The notes below the pieces were generated by a model. The model saw nothing but the letters and a program-made list of their open reading frames with translations. It was not told the DNA's origin and did no database searches. Positions 43,830-52,653 of a stretch of 64,000 nucleotides of DNA are shown piece by piece (positions within the stretch are counted from its first letter, which is position 1; every line of letters begins with the position of its first letter). The position numbers were made by a program, and so were the translations under genes. This DNA is from Streptomyces panaciradicis. Its GTDB lineage: Bacteria; Actinomycetota; Actinomycetes; Streptomycetales; Streptomycetaceae. Where the stretch lies: the NCBI RefSeq assembly GCF_023516615.1, contig NZ_JAMGBF010000107.1, positions 1 through 64,000 of the forward strand. The letters run 5' to 3'.

Positions 43830-44411
43830 ATGACCCAAGTACAAGGGAACACCGCGCCGGACACCGCTGCCCGGGGAGACCGAACCGGCCTCGCCCGCCT
43901 TATCGGCGCGGGCCTGATCCTCGTGGGCGTCGTCCTCCTGGGCCTGGGCGCCTACCTCGGCCCTGTCCGCTACGCGACGTCCACGCCGGGCAAGCTCACG
44001 GTCGAGACGTGCACGGTGGACTACAAGTACCGCAGCGCATCGAGCAGTTCACGGAAGAAGACGAAGACCAGGTGGTGCTACGGCACCTTCACGGCCGACG
44101 ACGGCTCGACGAGGGACCTCAACGCCGAGCTGAAGAGCGACGCGCTCTACCAGAAGGGCCACGTCCTCGACGCCCGCCGCAGCAGCGACACCGCCTACCA
44201 GTTGGACCGCGGCTGGGTCTACGCCATTGCACTGGGATGCGCATGGGGCTTCGGCGCCCTGATCGCCCTCGCGACCGGCGTCTTCGTCGCTGTCACGGGC
44301 TTCCCCTACGGGGAGGGCGAGAGCCAGCGGCTGTTCCGGGCCTGCATGGTGCTGATCGGCGTGGGCGTGTTCGGACTTGCCGTCAGCCTGCTGGTGACGT
44401 TCTTCGCGTAA
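43830..44411 (+). CDS. Membrane protein, paralogue family B
   Basis: A 193-aa paralogue of the product at 43143, with three predicted transmembrane segments (about 20-41, 130-155, 165-190). The loop begins GKLTVETCTVDYKYRS and has a Ser/Lys strip plus second cysteine (KKTKTRWCYGTF), closest to the 23775 product. ATG with GAGGA upstream. Confidence 0.72.
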   Translation: MTQVQGNTAPDTAARGDRTGLARLIGAGLILVGVVLLGLGAYLGPVRYATSTPGKLTVETCTVDYKYRSASSSSRKKTKTRWCYGTFTADDGSTRDLNAELKSDALYQKGHVLDARRSSDTAYQLDRGWVYAIALGCAWGFGALIALATGVFVAVTGFPYGEGESQRLFRACMVLIGVGVFGLAVSLLVTFFA

Positions 44412-44429
44412 CTGCGGGTCCGCGGAGGC

Positions 44430-44693
44430 CTAGAACAGCCACACCCCAAAGGCCACCAAGGCCGCACCGACGGCGACGAAGGCACCGGCCGTCACGGCGA
44501 GCGCTCGCAACTGCCTGCGCCGGCCCGCCGGATCGAGACCCCGCCAGGTGCTGCGTACCGCGTACACCCCGACGACCGCCATCACACAGCCGACCACCAC
44601 GGCCAGCAGCCCGAAGAGCTTGGCCCAGGTGTACGGCTGGTCGGGGTTCGGCGTCCACACGGCGGCGAGGTCGACGACACTCGGCACTCTCAC
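44430..44693 (-). CDS. Small two-helix membrane protein
   Basis: An 87-aa product with two transmembrane segments (about 24-46 and 66-86). The GTG start overlaps the stop of the WXG gene upstream by 4 nt (GTGA), so it is coupled to it. Function unknown; probably works with the two secreted-type proteins of its operon. Confidence 0.65.
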   Translation of the reverse strand: MRVPSVVDLAAVWTPNPDQPYTWAKLFGLLAVVVGCVMAVVGVYAVRSTWRGLDPAGRRRQLRALAVTAGAFVAVGAALVAFGVWLF

Positions 44694-45826
44694 TCGTCCT
44701 TCTCATCATTCATCAGGTCCTGGAGATCGGCCTCGATACCGGAACCGGCCGCGTAGACACCCGTGTTCAGGGCGGTGCCCACGGTGTTCTTGAAGGCACC
44801 GTCCGCAAGTTTCCCGCGGTTGCTCAGGTTCTCTCCACCCAGGCTGCCGTGCTGCTCCAGGGCGTGGTTGACGCCGTGGTTCTGTGCGTTGCCGACGGCC
44901 CCCGTGGCCGCGTTGGTGAGCGCGTCCTCGCCGATCGTCGCCGAGTCCTGTCCTGCGATGACGTCGGCGCTGAGACCGCCCGCCACATTGCCGGCGGCGC
45001 CGTTGACCGTCGTACCGAGGAGGCCGTCGCCCCGCAGGATGTCACCGGCCGTGCCGGTCAGGCGCGCCCCGGCGGTTCCCGCGACCGCGGTGAACGCCGC
45101 CGTGCCGGCCGCGGCGCGGCTGCCGGCGGTGAGGTCGTCGCCGACGGTCACCGGCTGGCCGTGGGCGGCCTGGTTCAGCATGAGGCTGCCGGAATCTGCC
45201 GCGAAGTTGGTGGCGAAGCTTTCCAGACCCGTCTTGGTGAAGTCCGCGGTGATCCGGGCGACGGTCGTGAGGACCCGTTCCAGAGTGGCGACGGTCTCCG
45301 CGCTCAGGCCGGTGAACCGTTCCAGCAGGGCGGCGACCTTCTCCGCAGCCGAGGTGAACACTTTGACCAGGTCCACGATCTTCGCCACCCGTTCGGCCAC
45401 GGCGGTGTTGGCGACCAGGTCGGAGAGGAAGCCGGTGAAGAAAGACAGTGCGGCGCCGGCGATCTCCATCTCGGCGATCTCGACGCAGATGTCAATGATC
45501 TCCTCGTTGATGCCGTCGATCTCCGTGGCGTACGCCCGCAGCCCGTCGGCCACGTGATGGAAGTCGTCCGCGGTCCGCAGAATGATCCGCCGCTGCTCCT
45601 GCCAGTGTTTCTCGAAGGCGTCGCGTGCCTCGCCGTGCCAACCCTGCCTGTCGACACCGGCGATCGCCGCGTCGACGGCCCGTACGAGATCGCTCAGCTC
45701 GGTGCCCATGGTGTCCCACTGGTGGGCGATGGAGCGCAGAGTGGGGCCGTCGCCGCCCGGCAGTTCCACACCGAACGCCTCCAGGATCTCCAGGACCTTG
45801 CCGTCGATCCAGCTGTTGACGCTCAC
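44690..45826 (-). CDS. WXG-motif T7SS substrate-like protein
   Basis: A 378-aa protein. The helical N-terminus has W63-H-G65 in GWHGEARDAFEKHW, the WXG hairpin signature. A hydrophobic segment follows (GAALSFFTGFLSDLVAN, about 121-140), then an Ala/Gly-rich C-terminal half (LTAGSRAAAGTAAFTAV, GGLSADVIAGQDSAT) and no catalytic motif. It overlaps the EspC-like gene upstream by 4 nt and the two-helix gene downstream by 4 nt: a tight three-gene operon. Confidence 0.78.
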   Translation of the reverse strand: MSVNSWIDGKVLEILEAFGVELPGGDGPTLRSIAHQWDTMGTELSDLVRAVDAAIAGVDRQGWHGEARDAFEKHWQEQRRIILRTADDFHHVADGLRAYATEIDGINEEIIDICVEIAEMEIAGAALSFFTGFLSDLVANTAVAERVAKIVDLVKVFTSAAEKVAALLERFTGLSAETVATLERVLTTVARITADFTKTGLESFATNFAADSGSLMLNQAAHGQPVTVGDDLTAGSRAAAGTAAFTAVAGTAGARLTGTAGDILRGDGLLGTTVNGAAGNVAGGLSADVIAGQDSATIGEDALTNAATGAVGNAQNHGVNHALEQHGSLGGENLSNRGKLADGAFKNTVGTALNTGVYAAGSGIEADLQDLMNDEKDE

Positions 45827-46158
45827 GCCGGGCCCCCGGGGCGTCGCACGGCGGCGTTGAGATAGCCGACCGCGGTCTGGTCGGAGTCGGCGTAGTTGCC
45901 CGCGTTGAGCCTGAGCCGGTCTCCGTCGCTGTTGAGTACGTGGGGCAGGCAGCCCAGTGCCTTGACCGTGTGACTCAGCAGCTGTCCGTACTTCTCCGCG
46001 GCGCCGTCGCAGACACCGAGCAGGCCGAATGCCTCACCGATCTCGGCCGCGCTCGCCGCGAACCCCTCGATCGGCTCGGCGAGTCCCGTCGCCTCCCGGT
46101 CGAACTTGCCCGCCAGCTCCCTCAGTGTGGCGGGGTCGACCCCGAACTGCCCGCTCAT
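45823..46158 (-). CDS. EspC-like T7SS protein
   Basis: A 111-aa product. MSGQFGVDPATLRELAGKFDREATGL at the start and a short C-terminal helix with the NYADSDQTAVGYLN motif follow the EspC/PF10824-type layout. ATG 46158 has GAGGAG upstream. First gene of the EspC-WXG-membrane operon. Confidence 0.75.
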   Translation of the reverse strand: MSGQFGVDPATLRELAGKFDREATGLAEPIEGFAASAAEIGEAFGLLGVCDGAAEKYGQLLSHTVKALGCLPHVLNSDGDRLRLNAGNYADSDQTAVGYLNAAVRRPGGPA

Positions 46159-46348
46159 CCCGCTCCTCGATCGATCGTCCGAACGGCGCCAGCATGTCCG
46201 GGGGGCATTTCGAAGGAGCGGGTCTTTGATCACTCGGAGTCAGGCGATGACTCACAATTTGCGGGTCTCTGGCCAAAACGATGCCATGGGCTCATCACCA
46301 GGGGCCCACAGGGCCTCACTCATATGGGCGACGTCCTTGCGCCTGCGG

Positions 46349-46741
46349 TCACCGGCCTCGCGACCGGTCGGGTGACGTCCGGCCCCTACGGCCTGTAGCC
46401 CGCTCGCCCTGCCGCTCGGCCCGCTCTCGGTCGATCTCCGCTTGATACCCGTTCAGTTGGCGCCGCCCCTCGGCTTCGGCGGCCTTCCGTTCCGCGGCGC
46501 TCATCTGCTCGTACCCGCGCATGCCCGCCCTGGCTCCTTCGCTCAGGGCTTCCCGGTACGCGCCGTTCTGCGCCGCCTGGCGCAGCCCGATCCGCCCGGC
46601 GAGCACTTCACGGGCCATTTCCCGAAGAGTTTCGTCCCGGCTCTCGGCGAGCCGCTGCATCGTCTTGCGCAACGCCCTTGCCCGGGCGGGGTCCTTGGCG
46701 ATGTCGAGGAAGTCCTCGTCTCCGACCTCGGGCCGTTCCAT
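46349..46741 (-). CDS. Small helical T7SS-linked protein, paralogue family A
   Basis: A 130-aa product, ATG 46741 with GAGGAG upstream. The core DPARARALRKTMQRLAESRDETLREMAREVLAGRIGLRQA (in parts) defines the family with the products at 23219 and 41054. The charged tail EIDRERAERQGERATGRR ends in Arg-rich sequence. Divergent from the EspC-like gene at 46826. Confidence 0.73.
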   Translation of the reverse strand: MERPEVGDEDFLDIAKDPARARALRKTMQRLAESRDETLREMAREVLAGRIGLRQAAQNGAYREALSEGARAGMRGYEQMSAAERKAAEAEGRRQLNGYQAEIDRERAERQGERATGRRGRTSPDRSRGR

Positions 46742-46825
46742 GCGTATCGCTCCTCGTCGCGGGGTTTCGGGGCGCGCTACAGTAGCCGACCGATTACGGA
46801 CCGTAGACATGACGTGGGGTGGGAC

Positions 46826-47143
46826 ATGGCGTTCCAGGTCAGGCCCGACGACCTCGACGGGTACAGCCGCCAGGTGGGCCGCGCAGCCGACGATGCGCAT
46901 CAAGCGCAGGAGTACCTCAAGAGACACGGCGGCATGGGTGCCCTCGATGGGCAGGGGTTGTTCCTGTACGCCATCGGATTGCACGCTCAGGCGATGGAGG
47001 GGGCCAAGGAGGTCCTCACCCGCCTGCACACGCTTCTGTCGGCCAGTGCGGAGGAGTTGGCGAAGTCCGCGGCGTACTACCGGACGACCGACCGGGCCCA
47101 GGCGTCCGGGCTGGACGCCACCTACCCGCCGAGCAAGCGCTAG
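46826..47143 (+). CDS. EspC-like T7SS protein
   Basis: A 105-aa product, ATG 46826. MAFQVRPDDLDGYSRQVGRAADDAHQA, a central helix (AIGLHAQAMEGAKEVLTRLHTLL) and the end AAYYRTTDRAQASGLDATYP follow the EspC-like layout (Y-x-x-x-D near the end). It is 23 nt before the next WXG gene and is probably its partner. Confidence 0.75.
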   Translation: MAFQVRPDDLDGYSRQVGRAADDAHQAQEYLKRHGGMGALDGQGLFLYAIGLHAQAMEGAKEVLTRLHTLLSASAEELAKSAAYYRTTDRAQASGLDATYPPSKR

Positions 47144-47166
47144 CCCGCACGGAGAAACAGACCCCC

Positions 47167-47907
47167 ATGAGTTTCACGGACCCCGTCGAACCCGTCGGTC
47201 ATCTCAAAGCACCCAGCAGTCCCGAGGAGTTCTCCCAGGGGGTCATCGGTGACAGCGTCGAAACGGTGAGCGACTTCCTCAGTCCCAGTGAATGGGTGCT
47301 GGGCGTCATCGAGTTCGCCCTGGGGGTGAACCCCTTGGAGCAGGCGATCTCCTGGTTCACCGGTGAGTGGGAGTCGTACGTGAGATGCGCCGAGATGTGG
47401 CGCAACACGGGCCGCTTCACCCAGGATCTGGCGACGAACGTGCGGTCCGGCAACAGAGAGCTGGACGCCGGCTGGAACGGCAACGCGGCGGACTCCGCCT
47501 ACGTGTACTTCGACGAGTTGGCGAAGAAGATCGACTCCTTGAATGGGCACTTTCAGGATCTTCAAGCCTCGTACATGGATATCGGCCGTGCGATCGCCAG
47601 AGGTGCGGAACTGATCAAGGGCGTACTGGAGCAACTGGCGGATCAGGCGCTCATCCTGGAGATCGAGCTGACGGCCGGCACAGCGCTGGCGGAGACGGGC
47701 GTGGGGCTCGTCGCCGGCTATGGTGCCGCGGTTCTCGAGATCGCCGAGATGGTGAGGACGTGGGGGCGCGCGACCGAGGCGTACAGCGCCGTACAGGATG
47801 CGATCGACGAGGCGACTGTCGCCGGCGGTCTGGCGGTCGGTGGGCTCGGCGTCGTGCTGAAGGACTTTCCAGAACCGGGAAGGAGCTACGACAACCCTGC
47901 CGTGTAG
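47167..47907 (+). CDS. WXG-motif T7SS substrate-like protein
   Basis: A 246-aa helical protein with W103-N-G105 in GWNGNAADSAYVYFDELA, and hydrophobic stretches around 46-66 and 165-190. There is no catalytic domain, so it may be a structural substrate or a truncated effector. Ends at a bidirectional terminator shared with the convergent mycosin. Confidence 0.77.
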   Translation: MSFTDPVEPVGHLKAPSSPEEFSQGVIGDSVETVSDFLSPSEWVLGVIEFALGVNPLEQAISWFTGEWESYVRCAEMWRNTGRFTQDLATNVRSGNRELDAGWNGNAADSAYVYFDELAKKIDSLNGHFQDLQASYMDIGRAIARGAELIKGVLEQLADQALILEIELTAGTALAETGVGLVAGYGAAVLEIAEMVRTWGRATEAYSAVQDAIDEATVAGGLAVGGLGVVLKDFPEPGRSYDNPAV

Positions 47908-47931
47908 CGGTCGTCAGCTCATGAGCCCTGA

Positions 47932-47965
47932 GCGGTGTACTGCCCATCGGTGGGCAGCACACCGC
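47932..47965. terminator. Bidirectional hairpin terminator
   Basis: GCGGTGT (47932-47938) pairs with ACACCGC (47959-47965) and CTGCCCA with TGGGCAG, with a 4-nt loop, between the convergent WXG gene and mycosin. Confidence 0.82.
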
Positions 47966-47970
47966 CTCCG

Positions 47971-49164
47971 TCAGGCTCCGAAGGGCCCTGATGGTGGCGC
48001 CATGGCCGCCATGCCGCTATTGCCCTTGCGACGGCCGCCGAGTACCAGCAGCAGCCCGCCGACCGCCAGCAGGAGCCCCACGCCCGCCGCTCCCAGACCA
48101 GTGAGCCACAGACTCTGCTCCATATCGGGATGGGTCGTCTTCGAGGTACCCACAGGAGTCGCGAAATGCTCCTTGCCCTGGTACTTCACAGGCGCGGTCT
48201 TGTCGGCGGGCGGCGAGGCGGCATCCTTCACCGCGGCGGTCGCATTGATCTGCCCGTACCCGACGAGAGCGTTCCACCCTCCCTGCGGATGGTCGGCCGT
48301 TCCGGTGAGGATCGCGCGTGTCTGGGCGGGTGTGAGGTTGGGATTGCGGGAGAGCATCAACGCCACCACACCCGACGCGAGGGCCGCCGCCGGAGACGTA
48401 CCGTCGACCTTTTTGTAGCCACCCGTGTTCTTCGCGCTGAGGATGTCCACGCCCGGAGCGGCCACCTCGTTGTAGGTGTGCACGGTGGAGAATGCAGCGC
48501 GCGCCCCGCTCCGATCCGTCGCGGCTACCGCGATGACGCCGGCGTAACCGGACGGGAACGAGGTCTCGTTCAGCTTGTCGCCGCTGTTGCCTGCACTCGC
48601 GAGCACCGGCACCCCGTGGCTCAGCGCATAACCGACGGCCGCCAGGTCGTCCTCGTTGGCGTAGTTCCCGACCGCACCGGAGCCGAGAGACATCGAGATC
48701 ACATCGGCGCCGTGGTCCACGGCGTAGTAGATGCCGTTGGCGATCGCACCGGCCCCGCCCTGGACGAGGTGTCCTTCGTTGATCTTCTCCTTGTCCTGGT
48801 CGTTGAGCACCCGCACGGAGAGGATCTTGGCCTTGGGCGCGACCTTGAGAACGTCGGACGCCATCGCGGTGCCGTGGACGCCCCACTTGGGGCTCTGCGG
48901 GTCGAGACCGTCCTTGCGGTAGTCGGGGCCCGTGGTCACTCTTCCCCTGAGTGCGGGGTGGTCAGCCACGGCTCCGGTGTCCAGGACGGCCACGGTGACA
49001 CCTTCGCCCTGGCTGAGGCGTTGCGCCGACGAGAGACCGAGAGCGCCGGCCTCCCATCCCGCGGGCGTGGTGGCAGCGTACGCGGGAGTCACCGGCAGCG
49101 TGCAGACCAGGCCGGTCAGCACGGCGCCGACGATGGACGTGCTCGTGCGTCGACGGGTCATCAC
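47971..49164 (-). CDS. mycP: Type VII secretion-associated serine protease (mycosin)
   Basis: A 397-aa subtilisin-family (S8) mycosin. It has a signal peptide (about 1-30, ending PAYA), the catalytic Asp at about D62 (VAVLDTG), His at H97 (GVHGTAMAS), oxyanion Asn at N192 (SAGNSG) and Ser at S256 (DGTSPAAA), and a C-terminal transmembrane anchor (about 355-380). The start codon overlaps the stop of the upstream Pro-rich gene (GTGA). One of three mycosins in this window, and the only one inside the accessory island. Confidence 0.92.
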   Translation of the reverse strand: MMTRRRTSTSIVGAVLTGLVCTLPVTPAYAATTPAGWEAGALGLSSAQRLSQGEGVTVAVLDTGAVADHPALRGRVTTGPDYRKDGLDPQSPKWGVHGTAMASDVLKVAPKAKILSVRVLNDQDKEKINEGHLVQGGAGAIANGIYYAVDHGADVISMSLGSGAVGNYANEDDLAAVGYALSHGVPVLASAGNSGDKLNETSFPSGYAGVIAVAATDRSGARAAFSTVHTYNEVAAPGVDILSAKNTGGYKKVDGTSPAAALASGVVALMLSRNPNLTPAQTRAILTGTADHPQGGWNALVGYGQINATAAVKDAASPPADKTAPVKYQGKEHFATPVGTSKTTHPDMEQSLWLTGLGAAGVGLLLAVGGLLLVLGGRRKGNSGMAAMAPPSGPFGA

Positions 49165-50075
49165 TTCGCACCCCCGAGCTGAAGGTCCTCGATGTGCAGC
49201 TCAAGCATCCTGGCGAGGATCTTGGCTTCCGCGTACCAGGACTCCTTGTCGGCCATCATGTCGCTGTAGTCCTTCCCCCAGTCGCCCGGCAGAGGACCCG
49301 CAAGCCGCCCGTCGACGGCGCCCACGGTGGCAGCCACGGCGTACGGGAGGTGTTCGTCGTATGCCGCTGTCAGCGCCGACCCGCAGCGACCGATCTTCTT
49401 CCACCCTGAAGCCGGGGTGCCCGGCACGGACAAGGGGGCAACGGCCCCCTCGTTCTCCATGGCCTCGAAGGCATCGGCCAGTTCCTGCTTGTTCGGTGTG
49501 TCGCCGGGCAGCACGATGAGGGCGACCGTTCCGACCATGTCCCCGGTGGGATCGACGTACGTTGCACGCAGCACGGCTTTGCAGCCCAGTTCCTTCGCCT
49601 TCGCGAGCGTCCTCGCCGTCAGTCCCTCGCTGCAGGAGGTCTCCGGGGAGATGCCGAGTCGGTGCCAGTACGAGAACTTGGGGTTGGTGAGACCTCCCAG
49701 ACGGCCGTCACGCCCACCGAGGGTGTCGGGAAAGATGCTGTCGACCTGCTCGTCGCTCCAAACGGCCTCGCCGTACTCGGGATTGGCGATGGTCTGCCGA
49801 CTGTTGCTGTAGGCCTGCGCAGCGAGGGCTCCCCCTCCGACGAGGACGAGTACACCGAAGAGGCCGAGAAGGGAACCGATCACGGTACGAGCGGTGCGCC
49901 CTCCGCCGCCTGGAGTTCCGGTAGGTGCAGGTGGCGCGACTGTCGGCATCGCCTGAGGTGGGGGCGGCTCCTGGAACGTTCCCTGCCACTGCGGTTGCTG
50001 CCAGTCGCCCTGCCGGGGCGGCTGCCCGTACGGGTTGGCGCTGCCCGGGCCACCAGGCGGCGTCGGATAAGACAT
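49161..50075 (-). CDS. Pro-rich membrane-anchored exported protein
   Basis: A 304-aa product. A Pro/Gly/Gln-rich N-terminus (SYPTPPGGPGSANPYGQPP) is followed by one transmembrane helix (about 71-94, VIGSLLGLFGVLVLVGGGAL). The exported domain has conserved-looking cysteines (ETSCSEGL, LGCKAVLRATYVDPTG, IGRCGSALTAAYD). ATG 50075 has GAGGAAA upstream. Coupled to the mycosin gene by a 4-nt overlap; function unknown. Confidence 0.75.
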   Translation of the reverse strand: MSYPTPPGGPGSANPYGQPPRQGDWQQPQWQGTFQEPPPPQAMPTVAPPAPTGTPGGGGRTARTVIGSLLGLFGVLVLVGGGALAAQAYSNSRQTIANPEYGEAVWSDEQVDSIFPDTLGGRDGRLGGLTNPKFSYWHRLGISPETSCSEGLTARTLAKAKELGCKAVLRATYVDPTGDMVGTVALIVLPGDTPNKQELADAFEAMENEGAVAPLSVPGTPASGWKKIGRCGSALTAAYDEHLPYAVAATVGAVDGRLAGPLPGDWGKDYSDMMADKESWYAEAKILARMLELHIEDLQLGGAK

Positions 50076-50408
50076 CGGTTTCCTCACATACGTTTCCTGC
50101 AAGTGAGGGGCATGATGTGCCGTTCGGAGCCGTGCGTCGAAGACTCGGCAGCGGCATCACGTGACATCGTCCCCCGTCAGTAACGGATCACCTTACGAGG
50201 TTCACCGACGCGGCCTCGCACACTCCTTGTGGGGCTTCGGTGCACACTTCGTGTCCGCTGCCAGGCAGAAACCCCGGAGGACTTTTGCACAAGGGAAGCC
50301 CCCTGACCGATCGCAGTTCACCCATGCGTATAACGTGTGGCAAGCAGTGTTGACTGTAGCTTGACCGAACATTGACTGCCGCTTGCACGACAGGGGGACA
50401 CCGGCACC
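50076..50408. promoter_or_regulatory. Divergent promoter region with TTGACTG-NN-GCTTG repeats
   Basis: This 333-bp gap separates the divergent mycosin operon (-) and the WXG operon (+). Two copies of TTGACTG-NN-GCTTG lie at 50350-50363 and 50372-50385 (22-bp spacing, two helical turns), with TTGACC between them. A TATAAC at 50333 could be a -10 element. Candidate operator for the plus-strand operon. Confidence 0.5.
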
Positions 50409-50711
50409 ATGGGAGCGGGCTTCAAGGTCGAGATATCGGAGCTCGACGGCCTCGTCAGGGAGCTGCACCGCAGTCAGGAGGAGATGCGCTCGGCACTGAG
50501 CGCCCTGCGCGACACGGGGCCGAAGACGACGGGCAGCAAGGAACTCGACAACGCCTGCGACGAGTTCCACGACAGCTGGGACGACGCGATCACGAAGATC
50601 GCCGAGGGCACACAGTCCATCGAGGACGGGCTGAAGAAGACCCGCGACACCTACCGGGACGTCGAGTCGGCCCTGCGCGACGGCTTCGCCGGGAAGGGCG
50701 GCGCGCAGTGA
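50409..50711 (+). CDS. WXG100-like protein
   Basis: A 100-aa helical protein (FKVEISELDGLVRELHR, SKELDNACDEFHDSWDDAITKI) with W in an SWDD turn where WXG100 proteins have W-x-G. The end is LKKTRDTYRDVESALRD, with a Y-x-x-x-E secretion-type motif (YRDVE). First gene of a four-gene operon, overlapping the next gene by 4 nt. Confidence 0.78.
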   Translation: MGAGFKVEISELDGLVRELHRSQEEMRSALSALRDTGPKTTGSKELDNACDEFHDSWDDAITKIAEGTQSIEDGLKKTRDTYRDVESALRDGFAGKGGAQ

Positions 50712-52123
50712 GCACCGACTCCTACCCCGCACTCGGTTTCGACCCGGCGCCGGGCGACCCCGGCAACGTGGACTCCCTCGCCGCTCGGACCAAGAAGGCG
50801 GCAGACGCGCTGGAGCACGCGCACAACAGCATCGAGCGCCTTACAGGGAACGTCACGTGGGCCGGCGACGCCGCCTCCGCGTTCTCGAAGAAGGTCGAGG
50901 AACTCCCCCGCTATCTCAGGGACAGCCAGGAAGCGATGCGCACGGCGTCGTCGGAACTGTCGAAGTGGCGCGCCGCGCTGAGCGACTACCAGCACACGGC
51001 CCGTACGTTCGAGGTGGAGGCGAAACAGGCCAAGGGCCAGGTCGGTTCCGCGGAGAAGGCCAAGGACACCGCAACGGACCGCTACAACCAAGCCGCGTCC
51101 GACCCTGCGTTCCGCCTCAGCGGCCAGTACTTCACCGGACCGGCGCTACAGGACGCGCAGGCCAGGATCGACGCTGCCGACGCTCGACTCAAAGTGGCCG
51201 ACGGCGAGTTGTCCGCTGCCGCTGCCCGACTCGACCGGGCCGAGCGCGAACTCGACGAGATCATCAAGCGCGCCGAGAGGCTGTACGAGAACCATCAGAC
51301 AGAGGCGCGCGAGGTCGCTCGTCACCTGCGCAGGGCGACCGAGAGCGCGCCCGACCCCGGCTTCTGGGAAAGTTTGGGCGACCAGTTCCAGAAGCTCGGG
51401 CACGCCGTCCAGGAATGGTGTGCCCGGCACAAGGACCTGCTGAAGACGATCGGCGACTGGCTGAGCAACATCTCCGCCGTCCTCGGGATTCTGGCGCTGC
51501 TGACCCTGTGGTGCCCGCCGCTGTCAGGCGCACTCGCCCTGGCGAGCGCCGGATTCTCGGCAGGGGCCCTCCTCGCGCACGGCGCGGCCAAGATCGGCGG
51601 GGCCGACGTAGGCCTGATGGACCTTGCCGGAGACGCGATCGGCATCATTCCTGGGGCCGGATTCGCGAAGACGGCCGTCACGGGGTCCGTGAAAGTCGCC
51701 GTGCGTACGGCGAAGGTCGGGGAGTCCGTCGTCGCGAACGTGGACGACGTACAGCGCGTGTTGCGGCTGAACCGCCTCGTCGGGGAGGGAGCCGCGGAAG
51801 TCGGCAACTTCGCACGGGAAGGCGGCCGCATCCTCGGCGCAGCCGAAGGCCGAGTCTTCGAGGCCACGGGAGGCGTCGGAAACCGACTGCAACTGGCCTG
51901 GGAGAACTCGGTCGCCAAGAATCTGGGTTCCTCGGTCAGCGAAACCGGCCTCAGCAAGATCATCTCCAACACTCCGGTACTCAGGGACATCGACTCCCTC
52001 AAAGCCGCCATCCGTGTCGACGGCAGCCTCGACCCCACGTCCTGGTGGTCGAAGGGTCCTTTGCTGGCCCAGTCCGTTCCGGGCGCGGTGACCGGGATCT
52101 ACGACACCATCAGGGGGGAGTAG
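50708..52123 (+). CDS. WXG/coiled-coil T7SS substrate-like protein
   Basis: A 471-aa protein, GTG 50708. The N-terminal helical hairpin carries W51-A-G53 (TWAGDAASAFSKKV). A long coiled coil follows (about 90-215; RIDAADARLKVADGELSAAAARL), then a hydrophobic segment (about 258-300) and a C-terminal region without a motif I recognise. Its partner is probably the 100-aa WXG100-like protein translated just before it. Confidence 0.78.
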   Translation: MSTDSYPALGFDPAPGDPGNVDSLAARTKKAADALEHAHNSIERLTGNVTWAGDAASAFSKKVEELPRYLRDSQEAMRTASSELSKWRAALSDYQHTARTFEVEAKQAKGQVGSAEKAKDTATDRYNQAASDPAFRLSGQYFTGPALQDAQARIDAADARLKVADGELSAAAARLDRAERELDEIIKRAERLYENHQTEAREVARHLRRATESAPDPGFWESLGDQFQKLGHAVQEWCARHKDLLKTIGDWLSNISAVLGILALLTLWCPPLSGALALASAGFSAGALLAHGAAKIGGADVGLMDLAGDAIGIIPGAGFAKTAVTGSVKVAVRTAKVGESVVANVDDVQRVLRLNRLVGEGAAEVGNFAREGGRILGAAEGRVFEATGGVGNRLQLAWENSVAKNLGSSVSETGLSKIISNTPVLRDIDSLKAAIRVDGSLDPTSWWSKGPLLAQSVPGAVTGIYDTIRGE

Positions 52124-52125
52124 GC

Positions 52126-52653
52126 ATGGCTGTCGCACCGCACACCGGGCCTTCCCCCGACCCCGTCCTTCCTCACACGTCGAGAGTGCAGCTGCTCTCC
52201 TGGTTCGCCGTGCAATGGATCATTGTTCCGGTGGACTTCGTCGCCCGGACCGTCTGGCTGATCGTGGTCGTCCTCGGTGACGGGACCGAGGACATGCTCG
52301 CGCGGCTAGTCACCCCTCTGGCTCGTTATATGTCGCCGGGGAGGCTGCTCCTGCGGATGTCGCACGATCCGGCCAGGCACGAGGCATACCTCGACCGAGA
52401 GTTCGCCCGCTTGGCCCTGGAGATCGATCGAGGCAGGTTCAGCCCGCGCACGAAGATCGCTCACCGCGTCGGGCACGAGGTCCATCCCGACGGATACCGC
52501 CTCGGCGTACAACTGCATCCGCGCGAATACCGGGGCGTACCGCTCAGCAGACTGCGACGCCTCGCATCGGCGCACTCCCTCGCTGTGGAGGCTTCAACGG
52601 ACCTCCGTGACGGTGTAGTTCTCCGCCCGGTACACGCAAAGGACTCGTGGTGA
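52126..52653 (+). CDS. Hypothetical membrane-associated protein
   Basis: A 175-aa product starting at ATG 52126, two nt after the previous stop. It has one hydrophobic stretch (about 18-48, LLSWFAVQWIIVPVDFVARTVWLIVVV in parts) and a soluble Arg/His-rich C-terminus. I do not recognise the family. Its place after the WXG gene suggests an immunity or accessory role. Confidence 0.65.
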   Translation: MAVAPHTGPSPDPVLPHTSRVQLLSWFAVQWIIVPVDFVARTVWLIVVVLGDGTEDMLARLVTPLARYMSPGRLLLRMSHDPARHEAYLDREFARLALEIDRGRFSPRTKIAHRVGHEVHPDGYRLGVQLHPREYRGVPLSRLRRLASAHSLAVEASTDLRDGVVLRPVHAKDSW

